This document shows, one piece after another, positions 34,430 through 46,780 of a stretch of 64,000 bases of DNA. The notes under the pieces were generated by a model. The model was not told where the DNA came from and made no database searches. It worked only from the letters and a program-made list of their open reading frames with translations. The position numbers and the translations under genes were made by a program. Position 1 is the first letter of the stretch; every line of letters starts with the position of its first letter. The DNA comes from Paenibacillus helianthi (GTDB lineage Bacteria > Bacillota > Bacilli > Paenibacillales > Paenibacillaceae), in contig NZ_LVWI01000042.1 of assembly GCF_001909055.1 (NCBI RefSeq), positions 1 through 64,000 on the forward strand, read 5' to 3'.

Positions 34430-35812
34430 TTATACCCAGGTTGGCTGAACCTGAAAGCGGGGCTTAACCTCTTCGCTTTTGAAGGATTCGCTTCTAGAAG
34501 CTCCCGGTTTAGCAACCTCTTCCTTCACAGCCGTAGCAGCCGCTTCTGACTCTTCCATGGAAATCCGCCATATGTCCGCACCAAGTCCCGACAGTTTCTC
34601 AGCCAGATGTACATATCCACGATCGATATGATGGGTTCCGCTAACTTCTGTCGTGCCTTCTGCAACCAGTCCTGCCAAAATCAGTGCAGCGCCTGCACGC
34701 AGGTCTGTAGCGGTTACTTTGGCTCCGACCAATTCTGCATTGCCGGTTACGATCGCGGAACGTCCTTCTATCTTAATCTCAGCATTCATATTGTGGAATT
34801 CATCCACATGCATGAACCGGTTCTCAAATACCGTTTCGGTCACAACACTCGTGCCTTCCGAACGAAGCAATAACGCCATCATTTGTGATTGCATGTCGGT
34901 TGGGAAACCCGGATACGGCAATGTCTTCAAATCCACAGCCTTGAGCGGCTTGTCGCTGATAACACGAACACCGTTCTCATCCGGGATAATTGTCACGCCC
35001 ATCTCTTCCATCTTGGCAATCACAGGACCGAGGTGGTCTGCAATTGCGCCTTCCACGTAGACATCGCCCCCTGTAATCGCAGCCGCCGCCATATAGGTAC
35101 CTGCTTCAATACGGTCAGGAATAACATGGTGTCTGACGCCGTGCATGCGTTCTACGCCTTCAATGCGAATGACTCCGGTGCCCGCACCGCGCACGATACC
35201 GCCCATCCCGTTCAGATAGTTAGCCAAGTCCACAATTTCCGGCTCTTTTGCCGCATTCTCAATTACAGTTACGCCTTCGGCGAGTGCTGCCGCCATCATT
35301 ATGTTTTCGGTCGCGCCGACGCTGGCTACATCCAGATATACCTTGGCCCCGCGCAACCGTCCGTTTATTTTCGCTTCAATGTAACCCTGGCCCAGACTAA
35401 TTTCGGCACCAAGCGCCTCAAAGCCTTTTAAGTGCTGGTCGATCGGTCTTGTACCGATGGCGCAGCCGCCTGGCAAGGAAATACGTGTATGACCCAGTCG
35501 GGACAAAAGAGGGCCCATTACCAAAAAAGAAGCCCGCATTTTCCGCACCCATTCGTATGGTGCTTCACAGGAAGTAAGATTTCTGGCATCAACCTCAATG
35601 ATATCGTTCTGGTATGTAACACCCGCACCCAGAGATTCCAATACTTTGCTGATTGTCATTACATCGTCTAGCGGAGGTGCGTCCACAATGACGCTGACTC
35701 CTTCTTCTGCCAATAGAGAGGCGGCTATGATCGGTAGTACGGAATTTTTTGCGCCGCTAACTTTCACGCTCCCGGTCAATCTGTTGCCACCGCGGACGAT
35801 AAATTTGCTCAT
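34430..35812 (-). CDS. murA: UDP-GlcNAc 1-carboxyvinyltransferase MurA
   Basis: The protein has 460 aa. It transfers enolpyruvate from PEP to UDP-GlcNAc, the first committed step of peptidoglycan synthesis, in the cytoplasm. Motifs seen are the N-terminal [20 protein letters not shown] (with catalytic Lys in AKN) and the active-site Cys in [20 protein letters not shown], a fosfomycin-sensitive type. The core ends near residue 420; the last 40 residues ([16 protein letters not shown]... [11 protein letters not shown]) form a tail absent from the usual 430-aa proteins. Synteny with DUF1146 and spoIID points to murAA. Confidence 0.96.
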   Translation of the reverse strand: MSKFIVRGGNRLTGSVKVSGAKNSVLPIIAASLLAEEGVSVIVDAPPLDDVMTISKVLESLGAGVTYQNDIIEVDARNLTSCEAPYEWVRKMRASFLVMGPLLSRLGHTRISLPGGCAIGTRPIDQHLKGFEALGAEISLGQGYIEAKINGRLRGAKVYLDVASVGATENIMMAAALAEGVTVIENAAKEPEIVDLANYLNGMGGIVRGAGTGVIRIEGVERMHGVRHHVIPDRIEAGTYMAAAAITGGDVYVEGAIADHLGPVIAKMEEMGVTIIPDENGVRVISDKPLKAVDLKTLPYPGFPTDMQSQMMALLLRSEGTSVVTETVFENRFMHVDEFHNMNAEIKIEGRSAIVTGNAELVGAKVTATDLRAGAALILAGLVAEGTTEVSGTHHIDRGYVHLAEKLSGLGADIWRISMEESEAAATAVKEEVAKPGASRSESFKSEEVKPRFQVQPTWV

Positions 35813-36003
35813 TTCGGTTTCCCTCCGCGTCCATTATTTCTTAAATTAAGGCTTAGTATGAAATTCTTATATTACCATTCCCTGACCTGCGCCCGAGGTG
35901 CGGGCACGCTCCTTAAACATCAGTGTTGACATAATAAAACCGTATTATTCGACACTTTTTTCACGGCTTTGGCCTAACAGAGATATAACCAAAGCACCTC
36001 TTG

Positions 36004-36261
36004 TTAAAACATGGTGCGAATCTGCCCGCTCCAGCCCAGATAATCCAGCAGGAACCCAGCCACAAAGTGTCCCAATACGATAGCCAGCAATAAATGCAGC
36101 AGTCTTGCCTGAGGGCTCTTGGGATATCTTATGACCAAATCGAGCTTAAGGTTCTGAAGTGCCCACCAAGATATTGCAACACAAAATAAAGATATGACCA
36201 TAGAAACCAAACCACTGCTGCCGATTGAGCTTGACAACTCATCATATAGCCCTGTATCCAT
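36004..36261 (-). CDS. DUF1146 (YwzB) family membrane protein
   Basis: The protein has 85 aa with two membrane segments (LVSMVISLFCVAISWWALQN and LLHLLLAIVLGHFVAGFLLDY) joined by a charged loop (KLDLVIRYPKSPQAR). The family sits between the atp operon and murA in many Bacillales; here it does too. Function unknown. The usual ywmB gene between it and murA is absent: the 190 nt there hold no gene. Confidence 0.88.
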   Translation of the reverse strand: MDTGLYDELSSSIGSSGLVSMVISLFCVAISWWALQNLKLDLVIRYPKSPQARLLHLLLAIVLGHFVAGFLLDYLGWSGQIRTMF

Positions 36262-36483
36262 GTTAGCCCCCTGTGTATTAGGTTACTCGGAAATCGACTC
36301 TTATATCATACTTGCGTAGGGGAAAAGAATCCAGTACTTTTACGAATTTTTAAACATTTCAGACAATGTAAGCTGTAATGTTTACGAGATATTCACTTTC
36401 CCAACAAGAACGACTTTGGCGGCTATCCGCCAGAACGAACTGTTTAAGCGGGGAAAAGGACAACTGAAACTTTCTATATCTGC

Positions 36484-36514
36484 AAAAAAACGGCCAAGCC
36501 ACAGGCTTGACCGT
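36484..36514 (-). terminator. Terminator of the ATP synthase operon
   Basis: ACGGCCAAGCC (36490-36500) and GGCTTGACCGT (36504-36514) form an 11-bp stem with one wobble pair, and the minus strand then runs into seven T. It lies 6 nt past the atpC stop. Confidence 0.95.
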
Positions 36515-36519
36515 AATTG

Positions 36520-36936
36520 CTATTGTTGTCCTTTTCTGGTGGACACTTTGATCCGTGTAACGGCGCGCTGAAGCGCCAGCTCCGCACGGCGGTGGTCAAT
36601 TTCATCCTGTTTGCTGCGGGCCTGAAGGCGGCGCTGTGCGCGCTCCTTCGCCGCTTCAGCGCGTTCAACATCGATTTCCGTAGGCAGCTCAGCACTTTCG
36701 GCCAGAACGGTCACCTTGTCTTTATGCACTTCCACGAACCCGCCATGAACAGCGATAGTAACTGTAGCACCATCCGCCTTGATGAACATTGGAGCAACCT
36801 GAAGTGGAGTTACAAGCGGAATGTGTCCCGGTAAAATACCCAGATCACCATCGGCACCCTTTACAGTCAAGCTGATAACCTGCTTGGAGTAGACAAGATG
36901 CTCCGGCGTGACAATTTCCAACAGAAAGGTATTCAC
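36520..36936 (-). CDS. atpC: ATP synthase epsilon subunit
   Basis: The protein has 138 aa. I take GTG 36936 as the start: AGGAGG is 7 nt upstream, while the ATG at 36942 would be only 2 nt from it, and the result MNTFLLEIVTPEHLVYSK fits the family. The beta-sandwich includes GDLGILPGHIPLVTPL and the C-terminal helical hairpin DVERAEAAKERAQRRL...RRAELALQRA, which can inhibit F1. It is the last gene of the operon. A hairpin of the atp repeat family stands directly before its ribosome site. Confidence 0.95.
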   Translation of the reverse strand: MNTFLLEIVTPEHLVYSKQVISLTVKGADGDLGILPGHIPLVTPLQVAPMFIKADGATVTIAVHGGFVEVHKDKVTVLAESAELPTEIDVERAEAAKERAQRRLQARSKQDEIDHRRAELALQRAVTRIKVSTRKGQQ

Positions 36937-36945
36937 TTTCATTCC

Positions 36946-36973
36946 TCCTCAGAGCTTTACGAAATCAAGCTCG
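36946..36973 (-). repeat. atp-operon hairpin, copy before atpC
   Basis: On the minus strand GAGCTTGATTTCGTAAAGCTC forms a stem (GAGCTT/AAGCTC) five nt before the atpC ribosome site. The sequence echoes the hairpin AGCTTTGACTTCGTCAAAGCTC found at the same distance before atpG. Confidence 0.5.
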
Positions 36974-36995
36974 CATCGAAAGCCATAGTTCAGGG

Positions 36996-38435
<1,440 letters not shown>

Positions 38436-38440
38436 TCACC

Positions 38441-38478
38441 GCACCGCATAAGTGGGATAAATCTCACTTATACGGCAC
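38441..38478. repeat. TAAGTGG-type palindrome between atpG and atpD
   Basis: GCACCGCATAAGTG (38441-38454) pairs with CACTTATACGGCAC (38465-38478) with two wobble pairs. The core TAAGTGGGATAAATCTCACTTA resembles the palindromes at 55687 and 55738. A second weaker hairpin lies at 38489-38529. They could adjust atpD translation or mRNA stability. Confidence 0.55.
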
Positions 38479-38526
38479 CTGTTTCTTGTGAAAATATAAG
38501 CCGAAGAGTTTGGCTTCGCATATATT

Positions 38527-39399
38527 TTAAGACTGCGCGTTCGCTCCTGCCACGATCTCGGTAATTTCCTGCGTAATTGCGGCCTGACGGGCACGGTTAT
38601 ACGTAAGTGTAAGTTCTCCGATCATTTTTGACGCGTTCTTCGTTGCACTGCCCATTGCTGTCATTTTCGCACCCAGCTCACTGGCCTTGCCATCCAGAAT
38701 AGCGCTGTAAATCAGCGTTTCTGCATACTTCGGAAGCAGTACTTCAAGCACGCCTTCAGCGGAAGGCTCATACTCGTACATTGCATGTAGGCCTTCTGCC
38801 TTCTTCTCATGCTCTACCGCTTCCATAGGCAGCAGCCTGTCAACGGTAGGCACTTGACTGATTGCATTCACAAAGCGGTTATAGCAGATGTACAGCTCGT
38901 CATAAACGCCTGTTTCAAACTGCTGTACCGCCGAGTAGGCAATCGACTTGATGTCGGCAAACTTCGGTGTATCGGAGAGCTCAGTAACTTCCTCCACGAT
39001 CGGATATTCACGGCGGCGTAGAAAGTCACGGCCTTTGCGGCCGATAACGAACAGAGCATACTCATCTTTAGACTTGTGGCGCTCCGCGAGCAGCATGGTC
39101 ACTTTACGCAGAATATTCGCGTTGTATCCGCCTGCCAGTCCTCTGTCGGAGGTCACAATCAGATACGCGGTTTTCTTCACAGGACGGCTGACCAGCATGG
39201 GATGCGTAGCACCCTGTGAGCCGGAAGCAATACTGGCTACGACCTCTTTCAGCTTTTCTGAATAAGGACGGGCAGCTTCTGCCTTTTCCTGCGCTTTGCG
39301 CAGCTTGGAGGCGGCAACCATCTCCATGGCTTTAGTGATCTGTCTGGTGTTCTGAACGCTCTTGATTTGACGTTTAATATCACGCATGCTTCTTGCCAT
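38527..39399 (-). CDS. atpG: ATP synthase gamma subunit
   Basis: The protein has 290 aa. Central rotor stalk of F1. The N-terminal helix MRDIKRQIKSVQNTRQITKA with MVAASKLRKAQ and the C-terminal helix MIGELTLTYNRARQAAITQE are the coiled coil that turns inside the alpha/beta ring; the middle has TSDRGLAGGYNANI. The start is preceded by TAAGGTGG and, just before it, by the first of three hairpin repeats. Confidence 0.96.
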   Translation of the reverse strand: MARSMRDIKRQIKSVQNTRQITKAMEMVAASKLRKAQEKAEAARPYSEKLKEVVASIASGSQGATHPMLVSRPVKKTAYLIVTSDRGLAGGYNANILRKVTMLLAERHKSKDEYALFVIGRKGRDFLRRREYPIVEEVTELSDTPKFADIKSIAYSAVQQFETGVYDELYICYNRFVNAISQVPTVDRLLPMEAVEHEKKAEGLHAMYEYEPSAEGVLEVLLPKYAETLIYSAILDGKASELGAKMTAMGSATKNASKMIGELTLTYNRARQAAITQEITEIVAGANAQS

Positions 39400-39414
39400 G
39401 ATTTCACCACCTTA

Positions 39415-39519
39415 GAGCTTTGACGAAGTCAAAGCTAACTTCGTAAGCATAATCTGAGCTTTGACGATAATCAAAGCTCCATTTGTAAGCATATTTCAGT
39501 GCTTTGGCTAGGCCAAAGC
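39415..39519. repeat. Three tandem hairpin units between atpA and atpG
   Basis: Three units begin at 39415, 39456 and 39499, that is with periods of 41 and 43 nt. Each has a near-perfect hairpin: AGCTTTGAC-GAA-GTCAAAGCT (39416-39436), GAGCTTTGA-N6-TCAAAGCTC (39456-39479), and GCTTTGGC-TAG-GCCAAAGC (39501-39519). Units 1 and 2 also share GTAAGCATA downstream. The stems differ in sequence yet stay paired, so selection is on structure. They lie in an mRNA region between two co-transcribed genes. Confidence 0.75.
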
Positions 39520-39553
39520 CCGGTTTAAAACATCCATAGAATGACTGTAATGC

Positions 39554-41624
<2,071 letters not shown>

Positions 41625-41628
<4 letters not shown>

Positions 41629-42113
41629 GACCGGCCTCCGACCTCTTTGAGGTATTGGTCAACAAGCCCTTCTTGCGCAGGATCGGTGCTGACTTCCTTT
41701 TGAAGCAGCTTGGAAGCAATCTTGACGGATGCCGCTCCGAGCTCGCCGCGCAGTTCTTCGACCGCTTTGTTCTTCTCGTTCTGGATGTCACGTACGGCTT
41801 CATCCTTGATCCGGGAAGCCTCAACCTTAGCCGACTCGATCAGCTGCTCGGTCTGCTTGCTGCTGGTCTGTCTGGACTGCTCGATGATTTCAAGAGCTTC
41901 TTTACGTGCAGTTTGAAGCGCCTGTTTCTGTTCTTCAACATAAGAGACTGCCTGTTCGCGGGTCTGGGCTGCTTCATTCATCTGCTGCAGTACTAGCTCA
42001 CGGCGTTTCTCCATCACAGAGAACAAAGGCCCGAAAGCATATTTGTTCAGCAGGAAATACAGGGCTAGGAACGCAATCAGCGCCAGTACAAGAGATGTGA
42101 TTGAAAAATGCAA
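41625..42113 (-). CDS. atpF: ATP synthase subunit b
   Basis: The protein has 162 aa. One N-terminal membrane segment (ITSLVLALIAFLALYFLLNK) and a long helical stalk rich in Glu, Gln and Lys (MEKRRELVLQQMNEAAQTRE) that dimerises and holds F1. It overlaps atpH by 4 nt. Confidence 0.95.
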
Positions 42114-42239
42114 TTAAGGTCACTCCTTTCCGGGTAAACATTCTGTATGCTTCTTATTTCCGTTTTTATTTCCGTTTCAGTTCAAAAAAGAAAGCGTGGA
42201 GGGCCAAGGCCTTCCCCGCCGAGTTGATCAAAGCATGTA

Positions 42240-42497
<258 letters not shown>

Positions 42498-42558
42498 TTA
42501 CTATTTAAATATAATTAAAAATCAGACGTACTTGCGTGCGCCGTGACTGTGTAGCTAG

Positions 42559-43377
42559 CTAGTGCTCCTCATGAGTATCGATAACCTGCGAGATGTACAA
42601 GAAGGTCAGCATGACGAAAACAAACGCCTGAATCGATCCTACAAAGATACTAAAGCCCTGCCATACCATTAGAAGCGGTATAGAGGCAATTCCTCCTATA
42701 ATACCTGTGGATCCCAGCTTGACCAGTTGTGCAATCAGCACTTCACCCGCAAAGATGTTACCGAATAGACGCATGCCGTGCGTCAGCAGCTTGGAGAACT
42801 GCTCAATGAGGTTAATCGGCAAGAAAACGGCAAACGGCTGTAAATAGTGCTTAAGATAACCCTTTGTATTCCGGGTCAATCCCAGGAAGTGCACAAGCAC
42901 AAAAATCAGTCCAGCCAAGCCCATCGATACGGAAGCATCCGCTGTAGGGGATTTCCACCATGTGACTCCAACTTCAACTTCTTTGCCAGGATTTGCGGCC
43001 TCTACCTTGTGAATCTCTTCCACTACATTAACAAGCTGATGTCCAAAGAACGTCGCTTTGTTCACATCGTGGTATTCAGTCACAATACCAAACGGTAGGC
43101 CAAGCATGTTCCCTACAAAGATGAACAGGATTAATGTAAGCCCCAGGCCGAGAAACGGCTTGCCTTTCTTCAAATCCATGGTGCTGGACATCATGCCCTG
43201 TACAAATTCAACGAGCCACTCCATAAAATTTTGCAGCTTGCCCGGATTCTCCACAGACAAATTACGTGTGGCCAGACGAGCCAGGACAAAAACTATAGTG
43301 CAGGTAACAATCAGCATCAATATGATTGAAAGGTCGAAATCAAGTCCTCCCACCTCAATCATTGGCGATATGTGCAT
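42559..43377 (-). CDS. atpB: ATP synthase subunit a
   Basis: The protein has 272 aa with five or six membrane segments. The essential Arg is in LLTHGMRLFGNIFAGEVLIA. A hydrophilic insert at about 110-165 (TEYHDVNKATFF...EVEVGVTWWKSPTADA) is common in Bacillales. GGGGGGAG lies 4-5 nt before ATG 43377. It forms the proton half-channels with subunit c. Confidence 0.95.
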   Translation of the reverse strand: MHISPMIEVGGLDFDLSIILMLIVTCTIVFVLARLATRNLSVENPGKLQNFMEWLVEFVQGMMSSTMDLKKGKPFLGLGLTLILFIFVGNMLGLPFGIVTEYHDVNKATFFGHQLVNVVEEIHKVEAANPGKEVEVGVTWWKSPTADASVSMGLAGLIFVLVHFLGLTRNTKGYLKHYLQPFAVFLPINLIEQFSKLLTHGMRLFGNIFAGEVLIAQLVKLGSTGIIGGIASIPLLMVWQGFSIFVGSIQAFVFVMLTFLYISQVIDTHEEH

Positions 43378-43392
43378 TTTTCTCCCCCCTTT

Positions 43393-43785
43393 CTATTTAG
43401 CATGATGTTTGTCTTCATTTAATACCATTATGAATCCTATAATAGGAAGGATAAAATAACCGGTTACCAGACTGGCGCATACAGCGATCTCATTAAAGTA
43501 ATGAGGATACTCAATCGCGAGCACAATTGCCAAAATAGAAGTGGCGATCCGAAAGCCAAAGCCCAGTGTAGCCCGGCCTTTGCGTTCTCCAGATGCCGAT
43601 TTGGCGATATTCATGATCTTGCGGGCCATGTAAAAAATGTTGAAGCAGCTGACAGAAGCGCCAAGTACAACACCATGGAACACTGTGCGGCGGTGGGGCA
43701 TGATCTCCGCGATAACGAGACATGCAATTACAATTCCCGCTATGCTGAAGAGCATTAATTTATTCATTTTTGACGGATCAGTCAT
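43393..43785 (-). CDS. atpI: ATP synthase subunit I
   Basis: The protein has 130 aa with four membrane segments (LMLFSIAGIVIACLVIAEIM; TVFHGVVLGASVSCFNIFYM; and two more near the end). It is the small assembly factor encoded before atpB in Bacillales; in related species it helps c-ring assembly and metal uptake. It overlaps atpZ by 8 nt. Confidence 0.88.
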   Translation of the reverse strand: MTDPSKMNKLMLFSIAGIVIACLVIAEIMPHRRTVFHGVVLGASVSCFNIFYMARKIMNIAKSASGERKGRATLGFGFRIATSILAIVLAIEYPHYFNEIAVCASLVTGYFILPIIGFIMVLNEDKHHAK

Positions 43786-44032
43786 CGGTATCCCTCGTCA
43801 CTTTCTTGATAAGACTTACAATACTGAAAGCTCCGGACAGCAGACCGAAAAGAACACCTATACCAACCCACAGCCCAAGGTTTCCCCACATATTGCCAAG
43901 CCATCTTCCCAGCAAATATCCACCAATTGTACATCCGGCAAGATCGATGCCAATAGCACTGACAAGACCCGCCGCTTGAAATGATTTTCTCAGCTTTTGG
44001 TTGTCATTATTTGACTGCCCAGGCTCTTTCAT
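43778..44032 (-). CDS. atpZ: AtpZ/AtpI family protein
   Basis: The protein has 84 aa from ATG 44032; the longer frame starts with TTG 44056 and is less likely. Two membrane segments (GLVSAIGIDLAGCTIGGYLL and LGLWVGIGVLFGLLSGAFSI) flank RWLGNMWGN. It is the first gene of the atp operon, about 20 nt from the predicted transcription start, and overlaps atpI. Confidence 0.85.
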   Translation of the reverse strand: MKEPGQSNNDNQKLRKSFQAAGLVSAIGIDLAGCTIGGYLLGRWLGNMWGNLGLWVGIGVLFGLLSGAFSIVSLIKKVTRDTDD

Positions 44033-44059
44033 TCTATCCCGTCCTCGGAATTCCAATTC

Positions 44060-44089
44060 ATTTTACTGAATGTTACAATACTTTGTCAA
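44060..44089 (-). promoter_or_regulatory. Main promoter of the ATP synthase operon
   Basis: On the minus strand TTGACA (44084-44089) is a perfect -35 and TAAAAT (44060-44065) a 5-of-6 -10, with an 18-nt spacer. It lies 28 nt before the atpZ ATG and after the wecB stop, so the operon starts here. Confidence 0.75.
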
Positions 44090-44193
44090 TCCAGTGAAAA
44101 CAGTGGATTTTTCGGATGAAAATATGAAAATAATCACAGCAAAACATTCCAAAACCATATAAACCGTACAGTTTCACTGTATGTTGGTTTTGG

Positions 44194-45381
44194 TTATTTG
44201 AGAAGTTCATTTTCCATGCCATCTGACTGTTTTGTGAACATTCTGTGAAACTCTTCCGGACGTTCCTGGACCACACCGAAATGATGCAAAATCGCATTGA
44301 CAATTCTCTCGGAGGCTTTACCGTCTCCATACGGGTTGGCGGCCCGGCTCATCGACTGATAGAGGTCCTGATCAGTCAAAAGGGCATGTGTCCGTTGATA
44401 CACCTTCTCCTCGTCCGTCCCCACAAGCTCCAGTGTTCCGGCTTCGATCCCTTCCGGGCGCTCGGTGGTATCACGCAGCACAAGCACAGGAACTCCAAAG
44501 GAGGGAGCTTCCTCCTGCAGGCCGCCGGAATCGGTTAATATCAGGTGGGTATGCGGATAAAAATTATGCAGGTCAACGACATCCAGCGGATCAATCAGCT
44601 TGATTCTAGGGTGTCCGCCGAGTATCTCATGCGCCGGTTCCTTGACTGCCGGACTCGGATGCACAGGATAAACTATGGCTACATCTTCAAATTCATCAGC
44701 GATTCTTTTGACAGCACGGAAAATATGACGGTGCGGTTCGCCTTGGGATTCTCTGCGGTGCGCCGTCATTAAAATAAGTCGTTTTCCTGAAGCAAAATCC
44801 AGCACAGGATGCCGGTAGTCCGGCTGTACGGTATATTGAAACACATCGGTTACGGTGTTGCCTGTGATATAAATACTTGATTCTTTTTTGTTCTCGTGTC
44901 TCAGATTGCCTGCCGACCAGTCAGTCGGAGCAAAGTGCAGGTCTGCAAGAACTCCTGTCAACTGACGGTTCATTTCTTCAGGATAAGGGGACAGCTTGTT
45001 CCAGGTCCGAAGTCCTGCTTCCACATGGCCTACCTGAATTTGCTGCAGGAACGAAGCGTAGCTGGCAAGGAAGGTGGTAAGAGTATCGCCATGCACCAGC
45101 ACAAGGTCCGGCTTAGCTTCCCGAAGCACTGGTTCCAGCCCCTCCAGCACCCGAATGGTAATTTCGTTCAGCGTCTGGCGGTCCTTCATCACATCCAGAT
45201 CATAATCAGGAGTGATTCGGAAGACCTCAAGCACCTGGTCCAGCAGTTCGCGGTGCTGCGCTGTTACGCAAACCACGGATTCAATGTGTTCGGGATGTCT
45301 GGCAAGCTCCAGAACCAAAGGCGCCATTTTGATCGCCTCGGGGCGAACTCCGAAAATCGTCATCACTTTAATTTTGGACAT
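44194..45381 (-). CDS. wecB: UDP-N-acetylglucosamine 2-epimerase
   Basis: The protein has 395 aa from ATG 45381 (GAGAGGGTG 6 nt upstream; a GTG at 45390 is in frame). It makes UDP-ManNAc from UDP-GlcNAc. Motifs seen are TIFGVRPEAIKMAPLVLELA, LVLVHGDTLTTFLASYASFL, VGHVEAGLRTWNKLSPYPEE and ILTDSGGLQEEAPSFGVPVL. UDP-ManNAc is the donor for TagA, so it supplies the wall-polymer cluster at 20.8-26 kb. It is called mnaA in B. subtilis, which has it near atp as well. Confidence 0.95.
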   Translation of the reverse strand: MSKIKVMTIFGVRPEAIKMAPLVLELARHPEHIESVVCVTAQHRELLDQVLEVFRITPDYDLDVMKDRQTLNEITIRVLEGLEPVLREAKPDLVLVHGDTLTTFLASYASFLQQIQVGHVEAGLRTWNKLSPYPEEMNRQLTGVLADLHFAPTDWSAGNLRHENKKESSIYITGNTVTDVFQYTVQPDYRHPVLDFASGKRLILMTAHRRESQGEPHRHIFRAVKRIADEFEDVAIVYPVHPSPAVKEPAHEILGGHPRIKLIDPLDVVDLHNFYPHTHLILTDSGGLQEEAPSFGVPVLVLRDTTERPEGIEAGTLELVGTDEEKVYQRTHALLTDQDLYQSMSRAANPYGDGKASERIVNAILHHFGVVQERPEEFHRMFTKQSDGMENELLK

Positions 45382-45449
45382 AACCCCCACCCTCTCTTCA
45401 AAATACTTAAGTATTTTCTTTGTTCTATACTACTGTTACTTAATTATGT

Positions 45450-46079
45450 TTATTTGGTTCCATACAGACGGTCACCGGCATCCCCGAGTCCCGGAACAAT
45501 ATAGCCGTGATCATTCAGATGGTCATCCAGCGCAGCCACATAGATATCAACATCGGGGTGTGCAGCTTGTACAGCAGCAACACCTTCCGGAGCCGCAATC
45601 AGGTTCATCATCTTGATCTGTGTGCATCCGCGGTTCTTCAGCGAGGTGATAGCGGCAATGGCGGAGCCGCCTGTTGCCAGCATCGGGTCGATAACAATCA
45701 ATTCACGCTCCTGAACATCCGTAGGAAGCTTAATGTAATATTCAACCGGTTGAAGGGTTTCGGGATCACGGAACAATCCAACATGGCCTACCTTGGCAGC
45801 AGGCAGCAGCTTCAGTACGCCTTCAAGCATCCCCAGTCCAGCCCGCAGAATCGGGATCAGGCCCAGCATTCTTCCGGAAATCACTTTGCTCTCCGTTTCT
45901 GCTACAGGCGTCTGCACAGTAATGGTCTCGAGTGGAATATCACGCGTGATCTCATATGCCATAAGTGTAGCGACTTCATCAACATGCTCTCTGAACTCTT
46001 TCGTGTTCGTGCGCACATCGCGAATAAATGTTAACTTGTGCTGAATCAAAGGATGATCGCAAATCACCAATTTTCCCAT
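45450..46079 (-). CDS. upp: Uracil phosphoribosyltransferase
   Basis: The protein has 209 aa, the standard length. It makes UMP from uracil and PRPP for pyrimidine salvage. The PRPP loop is [15 protein letters not shown], and the uracil site is [35 protein letters not shown] is also typical. The start has GGAGGGACAAG. It follows a long leader with a promoter (46159-46164) and lies upstream of wecB with a 68-nt gap. Confidence 0.97.
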   Translation of the reverse strand: MGKLVICDHPLIQHKLTFIRDVRTNTKEFREHVDEVATLMAYEITRDIPLETITVQTPVAETESKVISGRMLGLIPILRAGLGMLEGVLKLLPAAKVGHVGLFRDPETLQPVEYYIKLPTDVQERELIVIDPMLATGGSAIAAITSLKNRGCTQIKMMNLIAAPEGVAAVQAAHPDVDIYVAALDDHLNDHGYIVPGLGDAGDRLYGTK

Positions 46080-46118
46080 TCTTGTCCCTCCGGTAATTGT
46101 AAGTCTTATTTATAGCCG

Positions 46119-46134
46119 TAGAAAGCGCTTTTGC
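46119..46134. promoter_or_regulatory. Possible cre (CcpA) site in the upp leader
   Basis: TAGAAAGCGCTTTTGC resembles the cre pattern WTGNAANCGNWNNCW with its GCGC centre, but misses the outer T and CA. It lies about 40 nt before the upp start and downstream of the likely transcription start, where a bound CcpA would block elongation. Weak match. Confidence 0.25.
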
Positions 46135-46158
46135 TTCTCCCCTGGCTAAATCTTGTCT

Positions 46159-46189
46159 ATTATATCATCACCCGAGGTGTATTTCACCT
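46159..46189 (-). promoter_or_regulatory. upp promoter with overlapping palindrome
   Basis: On the minus strand TGATATAAT is a perfect extended -10 (TATAAT at 46159-46164). The -35 region has no good match but contains the palindrome AGGTG-AAATA-CACCT (46175-46189), which a regulator could cover. Start expected near 46152, about 70 nt before the ATG. Confidence 0.55.
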
Positions 46190-46550
46190 AGGAAGGACTG
46201 GTTCTGAAGAACGGAATTACATTTGCTGCTGCATAGCTTTGCCGAAAAGGCTATAAACTGTATCTTTCTGTACAAAAAACAAATCCGCCTTAGTTTATGC
46301 TCTTTTATTCAAATCATACTTTTCACATTTTTTTCACTTATTTCGTTGAAAATTCCATGAACTTTCATGAATTTTTCATGAGTATTTTCGACAAAACAAC
46401 GGAAGTAAATGTGAACATTATGCAACAACTCTAATCGATTCACAACTTCTAAGAGAACTGCAGGTTCGGGAAGACCACTATATACAAACATGCACACATG
46501 CAGTTTTCAAATATCATATCCTTCATTTAGGTATATCCATACCATTTCAC
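46190..46550. other. AT-rich intergenic stretch upstream of upp
   Basis: 360 nt with no believable gene. The only notable structure is a cluster of CATGA repeats at 46356, 46366 and 46377, one turn of the helix apart, within T-rich DNA. A 62-codon frame at 46309-46497 lacks a ribosome site and family features. Confidence 0.4.
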
Positions 46551-46673
46551 AAGTGGAAACGTCTACACTGTCCTTCTAAAGCCTTATGCTTCCGAAGCAG
46601 CGACCCTCCGGTATCGCTTTCGGGTATCCGTTTCAGCGGGAAAGAGAAGATTCATTATTGCGTGAAACCTATG
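46551..46673. repeat. Interspersed intergenic repeat, copy D (long form)
   Basis: TATCCGTTTCAGC (46625-46637) and GCGTGAAAC (46660-46668) match copies A and C. The left part differs: GTGGAAACGTC, a spacer, then CTTCCGAAGCAGCGACCCTCCG in place of AACGGCTTCGCCGTC. It lies just downstream of the glyA terminator. Confidence 0.7.
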
Positions 46674-46688
46674 CGTTCTTATCTTTTA

Positions 46689-46736
46689 AAAAAAGCCTCT
46701 ACAGCACCGGGCATCACCGATGTCTGTAAAGGCTTT
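46689..46736 (-). terminator. Terminator after glyA
   Basis: AAAGCCTCTACAG (46692-46704) pairs with CTGTAAAGGCTTT (46724-46736), and the minus strand runs on in T. The loop contains a second small stem. It lies 45 nt past the glyA stop. Confidence 0.93.
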
Positions 46737-46780
46737 TGAAACAACAGGCCGGGAATGTGGCTCCAGCCGTTGCCTTTTGT

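Noticed and set aside
46309-46497. 62-codon frame upstream of upp
   Set aside because: AT-rich DNA, no ribosome site, no known family.
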